Of a stretch of DNA of 64,000 nt, positions 17,621 to 27,300 are shown piece after piece. The notes under the pieces were generated by a model. It had not been told where the DNA came from, did not search any database, and saw only the letters and a program-made list of their open reading frames with translations. The DNA lies in contig NZ_LVEM01000004.1 of assembly GCF_001641335.1 (NCBI RefSeq), positions 560,074 through 624,073 on the forward strand, in the 5' to 3' direction. Each line of letters starts with the position of its first letter. Position 1 is the first letter of the stretch. The position numbers and the translations under genes were made by a program. Origin of the DNA: Bradyrhizobium stylosanthis. GTDB lineage: Bacteria > Pseudomonadota > Alphaproteobacteria > Rhizobiales > Xanthobacteraceae.

Positions 17621-17656
17621 CAAAAAACAAGCGCGGCACTTATCGTGCCGCGCTTG
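17621..17656 (-). terminator. Intrinsic terminator of the PRC-barrel operon
   Basis: CAAGCGCGGCAC - 5-nt loop - GTGCCGCGCTTG, followed on the minus strand by TTTTTT. A classic rho-independent terminator. Confidence 0.9.
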
Positions 17657-17685
17657 CTTCGGTTGTCATTCCCGACGCGCTTCGC

Positions 17686-17844
17686 TCAGTGCGTCTTTGT
17701 CTCGTGCCATTTCTCGAGATCGGGTTTTACCTTGCCCGATCCCTGCTCCTTCTCCGGATTACCCTTCCAGGGCTTGTCCGTCTGAGCATGAGATCCCCAG
17801 TCACTCTGCTGCCGGGGATCGTCGTTGGGCCGTTCCTTGCTCAT
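17686..17844 (-). CDS. Small hydrophilic protein
   Basis: 52 residues from ATG 17844 with AAGGAG 6 nt upstream. It is entirely polar (Lys/Asp/Glu/Gln/Pro rich, with WGSHAQTDKPWKGNPEKEQG), with no signal or membrane segment, and resembles stress-associated disordered proteins. It lies 34 nt downstream of the PRC-barrel gene and before a strong terminator, so the two form an operon probably driven by the EcfG-type box at 18286-18310. Function unknown. Confidence 0.75.
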   Translation of the reverse strand: MSKERPNDDPRQQSDWGSHAQTDKPWKGNPEKEQGSGKVKPDLEKWHETKTH

Positions 17845-17878
17845 GGAATCTCCTTGGCATCTCCTTGCGTGAAGCGCC

Positions 17879-18253
17879 TTACGCGAACGGGACACCGTAG
17901 TACGAGTTGATGCCGCGAACGGCGGCGTCGTCGCCCCAGTTCCAATCGCTCCTCTCACCGTATTTCGGTGCGCCTTCCAGCTCCTTGGCCGTGATGCCGG
18001 TGACGTAGCCACCGAGCTCCCTGTCGTATTTCAGCGACTGCCAGGGCAAGGGATAGTGGTCGTTGCCGAGGCCCAGAAATCCGCCGAAACCGAGCACGGC
18101 GTAGGACACCTTGCCGCTGACCTTGTCGATCATCACGCGTTCGATCGAACCGATGCGATTGCGGTCGGCCCCGTAAACCGACGTTCCCTCGACCTTGTCG
18201 CTGCCGATCAAACGGCCCATCTCGCTGCGGTCCAGCTCGCCTTGATTGAGCAT
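17879..18253 (-). CDS. PRC-barrel domain protein
   Basis: 124 residues from ATG 18253 with GGAGAA upstream. One PRC-barrel domain spans about residues 12-95 (GRLIGSDKVEGTSVYG, IGSIERVMIDKVSGKVSYAVLGFGG, HYPLPWQSLKYD). This cytoplasmic beta-barrel fold mediates protein or RNA contacts. Stand-alone copies are common stress-induced proteins in rhizobia. The C-terminal 30 residues are Trp/Gly/Tyr rich. It is first in an operon with a 52-aa hydrophilic protein. Confidence 0.88.
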   Translation of the reverse strand: MLNQGELDRSEMGRLIGSDKVEGTSVYGADRNRIGSIERVMIDKVSGKVSYAVLGFGGFLGLGNDHYPLPWQSLKYDRELGGYVTGITAKELEGAPKYGERSDWNWGDDAAVRGINSYYGVPFA

Positions 18254-18285
18254 GTCAATTCTCCACTCCAGCCATTGTGTGGACC

Positions 18286-18310
18286 AACCGGACAGGCAAG
18301 CGAACGTTCC
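18286..18310 (-). promoter_or_regulatory. EcfG-type promoter (PRC-barrel operon)
   Basis: Minus strand GGAAC (18310-18306), 16-nt spacer, GGTT (18289-18286), 33 nt before ATG 18253. One mismatch to CGTT; it fits the RpoE2 form GGAAC-N18-TT. Confidence 0.6.
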
Positions 18311-18362
18311 GGCGCACTTCGCGCGCGGCGAGAGCTATCGGCAGGAACACGAACCCGTCTCG

Positions 18363-18574
18363 ATGTTCAGGGATGTCGCCGGCCTTGTCGCCTCCGCCGC
18401 CGCCTTCTACGTCACGGTTTCCGTGAGCAGTGCAGCGGCTTTGCCGCTGCTATCTTTGCCTGGGTTGTGGCGTCAGTCTCGGCGTGGTGGTTGAGGCGGA
18501 AATTGCGCACCGTCTCTCGTCACCCCTCGCCCGCAGCCTCGTCGCGATCAGCGCACCGCCGGAGCGTCCCGTAG
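18363..18574 (+). pseudogene. Possible frame-disrupted small membrane protein
   Basis: ATG 18363 opens a hydrophobic segment (AGLVASAAAFYVTVSV) that ends at 18494. In another frame from about 18433 a second hydrophobic segment followed by positive charges (AAAIFAWVVASVSAWWLRRK) runs to a stop at 18574. Joined by a frameshift near 18430-18440 they would make a two-helix membrane protein of about 70 residues. No clear ribosome site precedes it. It could be a pseudogene, a sequencing error or chance. Confidence 0.25.
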
Positions 18575-18742
18575 CTTCAGGAACTCGAACATCTCGGCGG
18601 CGGTCTGAAGCTGCTCGATGCGCGCGGCCACGGAGTCGCGCTGAACGCCGACCGGCAGATTTGCAAGCTCGTGCTCGAGCCGCAGCCTCTGCGCGTCGAG
18701 CCGTTGTTCGAAAGTGTGGGGTTCAGAGCGTCTTCGCATCAT
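18548..18742 (-). CDS. Small helical protein
   Basis: 64 residues, starting ATG-ATG at 18742 inside the end of the upstream gene (20-nt overlap), which suggests translational coupling. The sequence is charged and helical (FEQRLDAQRLRLEHELANLP, VAARIEQLQTAAEMFEFLKL), typical of a short coiled coil. No family was recognised. It is likely cotranscribed with 18723-18881. Confidence 0.65.
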   Translation of the reverse strand: MMRRRSEPHTFEQRLDAQRLRLEHELANLPVGVQRDSVAARIEQLQTAAEMFEFLKLRDAPAVR

Positions 18743-18881
18743 CTGTCCTCGGCGGTTGCAGGCCCGGGCTGTTGGCCCAGCGCTCGACCTGATCGATCAC
18801 CTTCTGGTGGCTCGGCCGCACCGGTTTCGGCGCTTCAGGCTCGTCAGAAAGCTTGCGGGGCAACCTGACTTCTTCCGTCAT
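18723..18881 (-). CDS. Small hydrophilic protein
   Basis: 52 residues from ATG 18881 with a good AAAGGGAG 8 nt upstream. The sequence is Pro/Glu/Lys rich in the first half (LPRKLSDEPEAPKPVRP), then a short amphipathic helix (KVIDQVERWANSPG). No signal or membrane segment. It overlaps the start of the next gene. Upstream is the AT-rich regulatory region shared with the RHH gene. Function unknown. Confidence 0.7.
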   Translation of the reverse strand: MTEEVRLPRKLSDEPEAPKPVRPSHQKVIDQVERWANSPGLQPPRTDDAKTL

Positions 18882-18960
18882 GGCCAATCTCCCTTTGAAG
18901 GAGAATGCACCAGCGCGAGACTCGTTTCAATATAACTTATTGATTTTACTGTAGTTTTTT

Positions 18961-19039
18961 ACTCATTTGGGCATTTTGCCGACTCTTGCGGAACTCTCGC
19001 CCAATGAGTTCGTTGAGCAAACTACTCATCTTACTCATT
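18961..19039. promoter_or_regulatory. Cluster of four ACTCATT half-sites around an EcfG promoter
   Basis: ACTCATT at 18961-18967 and 19033-19039, ACTCATC at 19024-19030, and the inverted AATGAGT at 19003-19009, which falls inside the promoter spacer. The arrangement suggests an operator array for the RHH protein encoded at 19053. Confidence 0.5.
18990..19014 (+). promoter_or_regulatory. EcfG-type promoter (RHH gene)
   Basis: GGAAC (18990-18994), 16-nt spacer, CGTT (19011-19014): an exact consensus match, 39 nt before ATG 19053. Confidence 0.75.
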
Positions 19040-19052
19040 GTGTGTGACGACC

Positions 19053-19301
19053 ATGAATGACCTTCGCGCCGAGCGCCTCCAGGTCATGCTCTCCCCCGAA
19101 GAGCTGGCCGCAGTCGACGATTTCCGGTTCAAGCACCGTATGCCGACCCGCGCTGCGGCGGTCCGCGAACTGCTGAAGTTCGGGCTGGCGGCAGTTGGCG
19201 TCGATGCGGGCGCCGGCGTGAAGTCGAGCAGCTTCGGCGTCTTCGGCCGCGGACCCGAAGGCCATACTCAAGGCGAGCCTGAAGACGGCAAAGAAGGCTG
19301 A
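19053..19301 (+). CDS. Ribbon-helix-helix protein, probable autoregulator
   Basis: 82 residues from ATG 19053 (GTG 19044 is possible). An RHH fold is suggested by RLQVMLSPEELAAVDDFRFK followed by MPTRAAAVRELLKFGLAAVG, a strand then two helices with the conserved R-A-A-A-V-R-E-L-L pattern. The tail is Gly/Glu rich and disordered. RHH proteins bind DNA as dimers to short repeats, and the four ACTCATT-type half-sites overlapping its own promoter fit autoregulation (inference). No toxin partner follows, so a toxin-antitoxin role is not supported. Confidence 0.75.
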   Translation: MNDLRAERLQVMLSPEELAAVDDFRFKHRMPTRAAAVRELLKFGLAAVGVDAGAGVKSSSFGVFGRGPEGHTQGEPEDGKEG

Positions 19302-19330
19302 TCCCCAATCCCCACATCCGGCAAGACAAA

Positions 19331-19416
19331 AACGACCCCGGCACTTTGATTGAGTGCCAGGGCCGTCGTTGGAGATTGCTTCCGGCTCACCGGGGGTATG
19401 ACAACCGGAAGCAATC
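19331..19416. terminator. Two hairpins between convergent genes
   Basis: First: AACGAC...GGCACT - TTGATTG - AGTGCC...GTCGTT (19331-19370), followed on the minus strand by a T-rich stretch. Second: GATTGCTTCCGG (19374-19385) and CCGGAAGCAATC (19405-19416), perfect 12-bp arms. They probably terminate both flanking genes. Confidence 0.65.
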
Positions 19417-19453
19417 CGTCGACTCGTCGCGCGCGGATTCGTTCCTTTGCGAC

Positions 19454-19660
19454 CTAGCTCGTCGGAGCGTCGCCGGAATCGTCCGGCATCACGCCGGAGC
19501 CCGGCGTCTTGCTCTTGTCGGTTAACTCGGGATCGCGCGTTGCTTCGCGCGACGGCGAGCCCTTCGAACCTGCCTTGTGCACGGCCTGGGCACGCTGCTT
19601 GTCGCGCGGCTGCTCCTCGCCGCGTTCGTCCCTGACGATGCCATGATGAGAATTCGCCAT
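19454..19660 (-). CDS. Small hydrophilic disordered protein
   Basis: 68 residues from ATG 19660 with GAGAGGA upstream. It is highly polar (RDERGEEQPRDKQRAQ, KGSPSREATRDPELTDKSK, MPDDSGDAPTS) and lacks hydrophobic stretches, so probably intrinsically disordered and cytoplasmic. A GGAAC box upstream (19721-19717) is followed by CGTA at the expected spacing, an imperfect EcfG element. Function unknown. Confidence 0.7.
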   Translation of the reverse strand: MANSHHGIVRDERGEEQPRDKQRAQAVHKAGSKGSPSREATRDPELTDKSKTPGSGVMPDDSGDAPTS

Positions 19661-19741
19661 GCTGTCCTCTCGCCTCTGTGAATCTCTCGAGGCGTTTACG
19701 CGCAGGACCGTCGAACGTTCCGGCGCGCGCGAGGTCGGGCG

Positions 19742-19873
19742 CTAGCTATGCGCCGCATGGACCGCGGCAGATGCGTTCTCGAGATGCACCTGCCGCACCG
19801 TCGTCACCGTCGCGAACGCGACCGAGACGCCAAAGGCGAGAATGAGCGAAAGAAGAGCGAGACGCGGAGCCAT
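19742..19873 (-). CDS. Small single-span or exported peptide
   Basis: 43 residues from ATG 19873, preceded by a strong AAGGAG. The first 22 residues (LALLSLILAFGVSVAFATV) are hydrophobic and could be a signal anchor or signal peptide. The rest is a short polar tail with two histidines. The ribosome site and clean reading frame support it as a real gene despite its size. Function unknown. Confidence 0.6.
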   Translation of the reverse strand: MAPRLALLSLILAFGVSVAFATVTTVRQVHLENASAAVHAAHS

Positions 19874-19992
19874 TGCAAAATCTCCTTCTGGAATCGCAAA
19901 TCGGCACGATTGACTTGTTCCCGGATGATCCTGGATCGGTCACTTCTAGTCCGTGCGCGGCCTCACACGCGGATTCACGGCGGCGGGGTCGC

Positions 19993-20187
19993 CTATGCCT
20001 CCTGCGTCCGAGGGATACGGACCTTCACGGGCGGGACTTCACCGTCGAGCCAGTCCTGCTCCTCCGCGAGCGCCGTCCAGGCGTCCGCCATGCGCGAGTA
20101 GCGCTTGTAGGCGGGCTGCCCTTCCGCACGTTCGGCAAGCTGCAGGCAGTTGTCGGCGTTATCCCTGAAAATGTCAGACTGTTTCAT
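19993..20187 (-). CDS. Small helical protein of unknown function
   Basis: 64 residues from ATG 20187. ATG 20217, with AAGGGCGG upstream, would add 10 residues. The sequence DNADNCLQLAERAEGQPAYK followed by RMADAWTALAEEQDWLDGE is a two-helix pattern with conserved Trp/Leu positions that recurs in small proteins at 29187-29408 (TEAWLEGR) and elsewhere in the window. Cytoplasmic. Function unknown. Confidence 0.7.
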   Translation of the reverse strand: MKQSDIFRDNADNCLQLAERAEGQPAYKRYSRMADAWTALAEEQDWLDGEVPPVKVRIPRTQEA

Positions 20188-20249
20188 CGACAAGACGTGG
20201 GGTCGGAACTCCTGCATCGCAACCGCCCTTACCGCATCGTAACGTCCGG

Positions 20250-20274
20250 GGAACTTCGCACGGCATCGGTCATT
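20250..20274 (+). promoter_or_regulatory. Candidate EcfG-type promoter
   Basis: GGAAC (20250-20254), 16 nt, CATT (20271-20274), i.e. GGAAC-N18-TT. The predicted start falls at about 20282, the ATG of the next gene, which would make a leaderless mRNA. Another GGAAC-N19-TT lies at 20205-20230. Confidence 0.4.
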
Positions 20275-20281
20275 GTCAGGG

Positions 20282-20791
20282 ATGCGAGTTCTTGTCGCGA
20301 TCGTCCTGATGTTCATCAGCACCGCCGCGCTTGCCGACAACACCGGCGAGCAGCGGCCGGACGGCCGTGCGCCGACGGCCACCGATGTCATCAGCGGCCT
20401 CTATGCTTTCAGCCGCTTTCAGCAGGGCCTTCTGGAGAGCACCGACCTGAAGGGCAATGCGGAGGTGAAGAACCTCGCCGCCTTGCGCGCCGAGGAGGCG
20501 GCAAAACGCGACAAGACGCTGAAGGAGATCCAGGCGGCGATCGGCGCCGAGCCGCACGTCGGCAAGACGGCCGCGGGCGCAAGCCTCGCCGAGCCCGACT
20601 CCTCCGAGGGCCCCGCCTACATACGCACCTTCTATGCCGCGCAGATCCCCGAATACGAGACCGCCATCACCCTGCTCGAACGCTACCTGAAGGGGCCCGA
20701 CAATGCGACGCTCGCAGCCTTTGCTCGCGAGCAGCTTCCGGTGCTGCGCGCGCAGGTCAAGGACGCCGAGCGCACCATGGCGGACAAGTAG
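20282..20791 (+). CDS. Secreted DUF4142-like protein
   Basis: 169 residues from ATG 20282; the in-frame TTG nine bases earlier is less likely. Signal peptide to about residue 18 (STAALA-DN). The mature part is helical, with FSRFQQGLLESTDLKGNAEV, KNLAALRAEEAAKRDKTLKE and a closing helix LAAFAREQLPVLRAQVKDAE. This is the layout of DUF4142 proteins (ferritin-like helical bundles found in envelope-stress contexts). The match is moderate and function unknown. Confidence 0.65.
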   Translation: MRVLVAIVLMFISTAALADNTGEQRPDGRAPTATDVISGLYAFSRFQQGLLESTDLKGNAEVKNLAALRAEEAAKRDKTLKEIQAAIGAEPHVGKTAAGASLAEPDSSEGPAYIRTFYAAQIPEYETAITLLERYLKGPDNATLAAFAREQLPVLRAQVKDAERTMADK

Positions 20792-20797
20792 CCGCCC

Positions 20798-21100
20798 TCA
20801 CTTGTCGTTGGGATGATGCTGCTGGCTCTCGGGCCGCACCGTGCGATTGCTCTCCGGCATCTTGTCCCGGCCCGCATCCCCATTGTCGTCCTTGCCTCCC
20901 GAGGTCGACGTGCCGCTGCCGCTGGGGTTCGACCGGGTCGCTGCCCCCGTGGTCGGCGTATCCGCCCGCGGGGTGGCGGAGCTTGCGGCGGGATCGCCGG
21001 TCACCGCGCCGCGGCCGCTGGGCTCGCCACCCTGTGCGAAGGCCGGACCGGCGAGCAAGGCGATGGTCGCGATCGCTATAAATGCTGCTTTCATATGCAT
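20798..21100 (-). CDS. Small secreted Gly/Ser/Thr-rich protein
   Basis: 100 residues from ATG 21100, with GGGAGAG 6 nt upstream. Signal peptide MKAAFIAIATIALLAGPAFA-QG. The mature chain is low complexity (Gly, Ser, Thr, Pro, Asp) and probably disordered, ending in RTVRPESQQHHPNDK. It resembles the secreted low-complexity peptide at 29913. An EcfG-type element lies 22 nt upstream of the start. Convergent with the DUF4142-like gene. Confidence 0.7.
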   Translation of the reverse strand: MHMKAAFIAIATIALLAGPAFAQGGEPSGRGAVTGDPAASSATPRADTPTTGAATRSNPSGSGTSTSGGKDDNGDAGRDKMPESNRTVRPESQQHHPNDK

Positions 21101-21121
21101 GGCGCTCTCCCTGTCCCTGCT

Positions 21122-21146
21122 AACCGGGGGCCTGTTGCTCCGTTCC
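21122..21146 (-). promoter_or_regulatory. EcfG-type promoter (small secreted protein)
   Basis: Minus strand GGAAC (21146-21142), 16 nt, GGTT (21125-21122), just before ATG 21100. Confidence 0.6.
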
Positions 21147-21228
21147 GTCCCCAAGTCCCAGTCCCCCAGGAGTCGAGATCGGCGGCAACGAACCCTTAGC
21201 CAAGGCCGAAACTTTTTGGGAACCGATT

Positions 21229-21253
21229 GGAACCAACCCGAATGAGCGCAGTT
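21229..21253 (+). promoter_or_regulatory. EcfG-type promoter upstream of poly-HAMP kinase
   Basis: GGAAC (21229-21233), 16 nt, AGTT (21250-21253). The predicted start near 21260 leaves a leader of about 130 nt before ATG 21392. It is divergent from the element at 21122-21146. Confidence 0.5.
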
Positions 21254-21391
21254 AATTTGGCCGGGCTGAGCAGAGCAGGTTCCATTTCGAAGCGCCGCGA
21301 CGTTGGCGCTTGATTTCGAATTTGGCTGACGCTCTAGTTTGATCAATTGCGTCGTGCGGCGGATTCGGCCGACGCTTGCGGGGGAATCAGT

Positions 21392-24300
21392 ATGAGCGAC
21401 CTCGATCCCGGAACTGCATCACGGTCCGGTCGTCGCGTCCCAAAGCCTAAAACCAACGGAATGTCGGAGCCGGACTCCCGGCCGGAATTGCTTCTCGCGC
21501 TCCAGGCGATGCGCAGCGGCGATTTCTCGGTGCGGATGAGCGGCGACTATCTCGGCATCGACGGCAAGATCGCCGACACCTTTAACGAGATCATCGCCGC
21601 CAACCAGCGCATGGCGCAGCAGCTCGAGCTGGTCGGCCAGGTCGTGGGCCGCGAAGGCAAGACCCGGCAGCGCGTCAAGTTCGGCCTCGCCTCCGGCTCC
21701 TGGGCCGACATGGAAGGCTCGGTCAACACGCTGATCGACGATCTGCTCTGGCCGACGCGCGAGGTAACGCGGGCGGTCGCGGCGGTGGCGCAAGGCGACC
21801 TGCTCCAGACCGTCAAGCTCGACGTCGACGGCCGCCCGCTCCGCGGCGAGTTCCTGCAGTCGGCGAACATCGTCAACACCATGATCAAGCAGCTCGGCGT
21901 GTTCACCTCCGAGGTGACGCGCGTCGCGCGCGAGGTCGGCACCGAGGGCAAGCTCGGCGGCCAGGCCCAGGTGCACGAGGTGACCGGCGTCTGGAAGGAC
22001 CTCACCGAGAGCGTCAACTCGATGGCGAACAACCTGACCAACCAGGTTCGCAACATCGCCGAGGTGACGATCGCGGTGGCGAACGGCGACTTGTCGAAGA
22101 AGATCACCGTCGACGTCCGCGGCGAGATCCTTCAGCTCAAGGAAGCCATCAACACGATGGTGGACCAGCTCCGCTCCTTCGCCTCGGAAGTGACGCGCGT
22201 GGCGCGCGAGGTCGGCACCGACGGCAAGCTCGGCGGCCAGGCCATCGTCCCCGGCGTCGCCGGCACCTGGAAGGACCTCACCGACTCCGTCAACGCGATG
22301 TGCGGCAACCTCACCGCACAGGTCCGCAACATCGCCAACGTCACCACCGCCGTGGCGCGCGGCGACCTCTCGCGCAAGATCACGGTGGACGTGCGCGGCG
22401 AGATCCTGGAGCTGAAGGACACCATCAACACCATGGTGGACCAGCTCAACTCCTTCGCCTCGGAAGTGACGCGCGTCGCGCGCGAGGTCGGCACCGAAGG
22501 CAAGCTCGGCGGCCAGGCCCAGGTGCCCGGCGTCGCCGGCACCTGGAAGGATCTGACCGACAACGTCAACTTCATGGCCTCGAACCTCACCGCTCAGGTC
22601 CGCAACATCGCCGACGTCGCGACCGCCATCGCGGGCGGCGACTTGTCCAAGAAGATCACGGTGAACGTCTCGGGCGAGATCCTTCAGCTGAAGGAAACGC
22701 TCAACACCATGGTGGACCAGCTCAACGCCTTCGCCGGCGAAGTCACGCGCGTCGCGCGCGAGGTCGGCACCGAGGGCCGGCTCGGCGGCCAGGCCAACGT
22801 GCTCGGCGTCGCCGGTACCTGGAAGGACCTGACCGAAAGCGTCAACTCGATGGCGTCGAACCTGACGGCGCAGGTTCGCAACATCGCCGAGGTGACGACC
22901 GCGGTCGCCGGCGGCGACTTGTCCAAGAAGATCACCGTGGACGTGCGCGGCGAAATTCTCGAGCTGAAGGACACCATCAACACCATGGTGGACCAGCTCA
23001 ACGCCTTCGCCGGCGAAGTCACGCGCGTCGCGCGCGAGGTCGGCACCGAAGGCAAGCTCGGCGGCCAGGCCCAGGTGCGCGGCGTCGCCGGCACCTGGAA
23101 GGATCTGACGGACTCGGTCAACTCGATGGCCTCGAACCTCACCGGCCAGGTCCGCAACATCGCCGAAGTCGCGACCGCGGTCGCCAAGGGCGACCTGTCG
23201 AAGAAGATCACGGTGAACGTGTCGGGCGAAATCCTTCAGCTGAAGGAAACGCTCAACACCATGGTCGACCAGCTCAACGCCTTCGCCGGCGAAGTCACGC
23301 GCGTCGCGCGCGAGGTCGGCACCGAAGGCAAGCTCGGCGGCCAGGCCCAGGTGACGGGCGTCGCCGGCACCTGGAAGGACCTCACCGACAACGTCAACTC
23401 GATGGCGGGCAACCTCACCGCCCAGGTCCGCAACATCGCCGAGGTCGCGACCGCGATCGCCGGCGGCGACCTGTCGCGCAAGATCACGGTGGACGTCCGC
23501 GGCGAGATCCTTCAGCTCAAGGACACGCTGAACACGATGGTCGACCAGCTCAACCGCTTCGCGGGCGAGGTGACGCGCGTGGCGCGCGAGGTCGGCACCG
23601 AAGGCCGCCTCGGCGGCCAGGCCAACGTGCCCGGCGTCGCCGGCACCTGGAAGGACCTCACCGACAGCGTCAACTCGATGGCGGGCAACCTCACCGCGCA
23701 GGTCCGCAACATCGCCGAAGTGACCACGGCCGTGGCGCGCGGCGACCTCTCGCGCAAGATCACCGTGGACGTGAAGGGCGAAATCCTCGAGCTGAAGAAC
23801 ACCATCAACACCATGGTGGACCAGCTCAACGGCTTCGCCGGCGAAGTGACGCGCGTCGCCCGCGAGGTCGGCACCGAAGGCAAGCTCGGCGGCCAGGCCG
23901 AGGTGCCCGGCGTCGCCGGCACCTGGAAGGACCTCACCGACAACGTCAACTTCATGGCCTCGAACCTCACGGCCCAGGTCCGCAACATCGCCGAGGTCGC
24001 GACCGCGATTGCCGGCGGCGACCTGTCGAAGAAGATCACGGTGGACGTGCGCGGCGAGATCCTGCTGCTCAAGGACACCCTGAACACCATGGTCGAGCAG
24101 CTTCGCTCCTTCGCCGCCGAAGTGACGCGCGTGGCGCGCGAGGTCGGCACCGAAGGCCGCCTCGGTGGTCAGGCCGTCGTGCCCGGCGTCGGCGGCACCT
24201 GGAAGGACCTCACCGACAACGTCAACCTGCTGGCTGCCAACCTCACCACGCAGGTCCGCAACATCGCCGAAGTGACCACCGCCGTCGCGCGCGGCGACTT

Positions 24301-27300
24301 GTCCCGCAAGATCACCGTGGACGTGAAGGGCGAAATCCTCGAGCTGAAGAACACCATCAACACCATGGTGGACCAGCTCAACGCCTTCGCGGGCGAAGTC
24401 ACGCGCGTCGCACGCGAGGTCGGCACCGAAGGCGAGCTCGGCGGCCAGGCCCAGGTGCCCGGTGTGGCCGGCACCTGGAAGGACCTCACCGACACCGTCA
24501 ACTTCATGGCGGCCAACCTGACCGAACAGGTCCGCGGTATCGTCAAGGTGGTGACCGCGGTCGCCAACGGCGACCTCAAGCAAAACCTGACCGTGAAATC
24601 GAAGGGCGAAGTCGCGGCGCTCGCCGACACCATCAACAACATGACCGAGACACTCGCGACCTTCGCCGATCAGGTCTCGTCGGTGGCGCGCGAAGTCGGC
24701 GTCGAGGGACGGCTTGGCGGTCAGGCCGACGTGCCCGGCGCGGCCGGCACCTGGAAGGACCTCACCGGCAACGTCAACCTCTTGGCGGCCAACCTCACCT
24801 CGCAGGTGCGCGCGATCGCGGAAGTGGCGACCGCTGTGACCAAGGGCGATCTGACGCCGTCGATCCAGGTCGACGCCCGCGGCGAACTCGCCGAGCTGAA
24901 AGACAACATCAACACGATGATCACGAATCTCCGTCTCACGACGGACGTGAACACCGAGCAGGACTGGCTGAAGACCAACCTCGCCAAATTCACCAACATG
25001 CTGCAGGGCCAGCGCGACCTCGCCACGGTGGGCCGGCTGCTGCTCACCGAACTGTCGCCGCTGGTGAACGCCCATACCGGCGTGATCTACCAGATCGAGA
25101 ACGAGGACAATCCGCAGCTCCTGCTGCTCGCCTCCTACGCCGGCGATGGCATCTACCCCTACCAGCGCGTGCTGCAATTCGGCGAAGGCCTGATCGGCCA
25201 GTGCGCGCTCGACCGGCGGCCGCGCGTGGTCGCGGACATTCCGACGGACGTGGTACCGATCAATTCCGCGCTGTTCCGCGTCGCCCCTAAGAACCTCGTG
25301 GTGCTGCCGGTGCTGTTCGAAGGCCAGGTCAAGGCCGTGATCGAGCTTGCCTCGCTCACCTCCTTTACGACCTCGCAGATGACCTTCCTGGAGCAGCTCA
25401 CCGACTCCATCGGCATCGTGCTCAACTCGATCGAAGCAACGATGCAGACCGAGGGCCTGCTCAAGCAGTCGCAACAGCTCGCCGGCGAGCTGCAGACCCA
25501 GCAGCGCGAATTGCAGCAGACCAACGACCAGCTCGAACAGAAGGCGCAGCAGCTCGCCGAGCGCAACGTGGAAGTCGAGCGCAAGAACCAGGAAATCGAG
25601 CAGGCCCGCCGCGCGCTCGAGGAAAAGGCGACCGAGCTGGCACTGACCTCGAAGTACAAGTCCGAGTTCCTCGCCAATATGAGCCACGAGCTGCGCACGC
25701 CGCTGAACTCGATTCTGATCCTGGGCCAGCAGCTCACCGACAATCCGGACGGCAACCTCACGGGCAAGCAGGTCGAGTTCGCCCGCACCATCCACGGCGC
25801 CGGCACAGACCTGCTCAACCTCATCAGCGACATCCTCGACCTCTCCAAGATCGAGTCCGGCACGGTGACGGTCGATGCCGAGGAGATCCTGACCGCCAAC
25901 CTGCTCGAGACCGTCGGCCGGCCGTTCCGCCACGAGGCGGAGAACCGCGGCCTCTCGTTCAAGATCGACGTCGATCCGAACCTCGCGCGCAGCATCGTCA
26001 CCGACTCCAAGCGCCTGCAGCAGGTTCTCAAGAACCTGCTCTCCAACGCCTTCAAGTTCACCGCCGAAGGCGAGGTGCGCCTGAAGGTCGCCGGCGCTGT
26101 CGGCGGCTGGGGAACGGACCACCCGGTGCTGAACTCCGCACCCGCCGTGATCGCGTTCGAGGTGTCCGACACCGGCATCGGCATTCCCCTGGAGAAGCAG
26201 AAGCTGATCTTCGAGGCGTTCCAGCAGGCCGACGCCGGCACCAGCCGCAAATATGGCGGCACCGGCCTTGGCCTTGCCATCAGCCGCGAGCTCGCCAGCC
26301 TGCTCGGCGGCGAGATCCATCTGCGCAGCTCGCCGGGCAAGGGCTCGTCCTTCACGCTCTATCTGCCGCTGAAATATTCCGGCCCGACGCTGACGCCGCG
26401 CGCGCCCTCGCCGCAACAATACAGCCAGCCGCCGGCGCTGCAGCCGTCCGCACCGGAGCAGCAGCGCGTCATCGAGCAACTGCCCGACGACCGGCTCAAC
26501 CTCGAACCCGGCGATACCATCCTGCTGATCGTCGAGGACGACCCGCATTACGCGCGCGTCCTGGTCGATCTCGCACGCGACAAGGGCTTCAAGGTGCTGG
26601 TCGCGGCGCGCGGCGCCGAAGCGCTGGAGCTCGCCAAGCAATACCAGCCCCGCGCCGTCTCGCTCGACGTGTTCCTGCCCGACATGCTCGGCTGGACGGT
26701 GCTGAGCCAGCTCAAGCACAATCCGCTGACCCGCCACATCCCCGTGCAGATCATCACGCTCGACGAGGACCGCCAGCATGCGCTGGCGCGCGGTGCCTTC
26801 TCCTTCGTCAACAAGCCGACCACGACCGAAGGCGTCGCCGCGGCGCTGACGCAGATCAAGGAATATGCACGGCCGCGGCGGAAGCGGCTCTTGATCGTCG
26901 AGGACAACGAAGCCGAGCAGATGTCGATCCGGGAGCTATTACATCACGACGACATCGAGATCGTGGCGACCGACACCGGAGCCGGCGCACTCACGATGCT
27001 GCGCGAGGCGCCTTGCGACTGCGTGGTGCTCGACCTCCGCCTGCCCGACATGAGCGGCTTCGAAGTGCTGGATCAGATCCGCAATGACGAGGCCCTGTCG
27101 AACGTTCCCGTCGTGGTCTTCACCGGCCGCGAGCTCTCGGCGGAGGAGGACGCGGAGCTGCACACCATGGCGCGCAGCATCGTGGTCAAGGGCGTGGAAT
27201 CGCCGGAACGCCTGCTCGACGAGACCGCGCTGTTCCTGCACCGCGTGATCACGGAACTCCCGGTCGAGAAGCAGCGCATGCTGGAGAAGCTGAACAGTTC

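Noticed and set aside
19053..19301. Toxin-antitoxin antitoxin
   Set aside because: RHH fold fits, but no adjacent toxin-like gene follows; the next genes are convergent and hydrophilic.
19697..19721. EcfG-type promoter for the gene at 19454-19660
   Set aside because: GGAAC is present but the -10 is CGTA, without TT at the required distance; not counted among the ten.
21911..24946. Regular repeats considered as CRISPR or satellite DNA
   Set aside because: Period 276 bp with no spacers and a continuous reading frame; same logic for the 351-bp array.
21419..26779. 1786-residue open frame antisense to the poly-HAMP kinase
   Set aside because: It is the complement of a high-GC repetitive gene; composition is His/Asp/Val-Gly repeats with no ribosome site or family motif. 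The frames at 22300-25290 (+) are likewise shadows.
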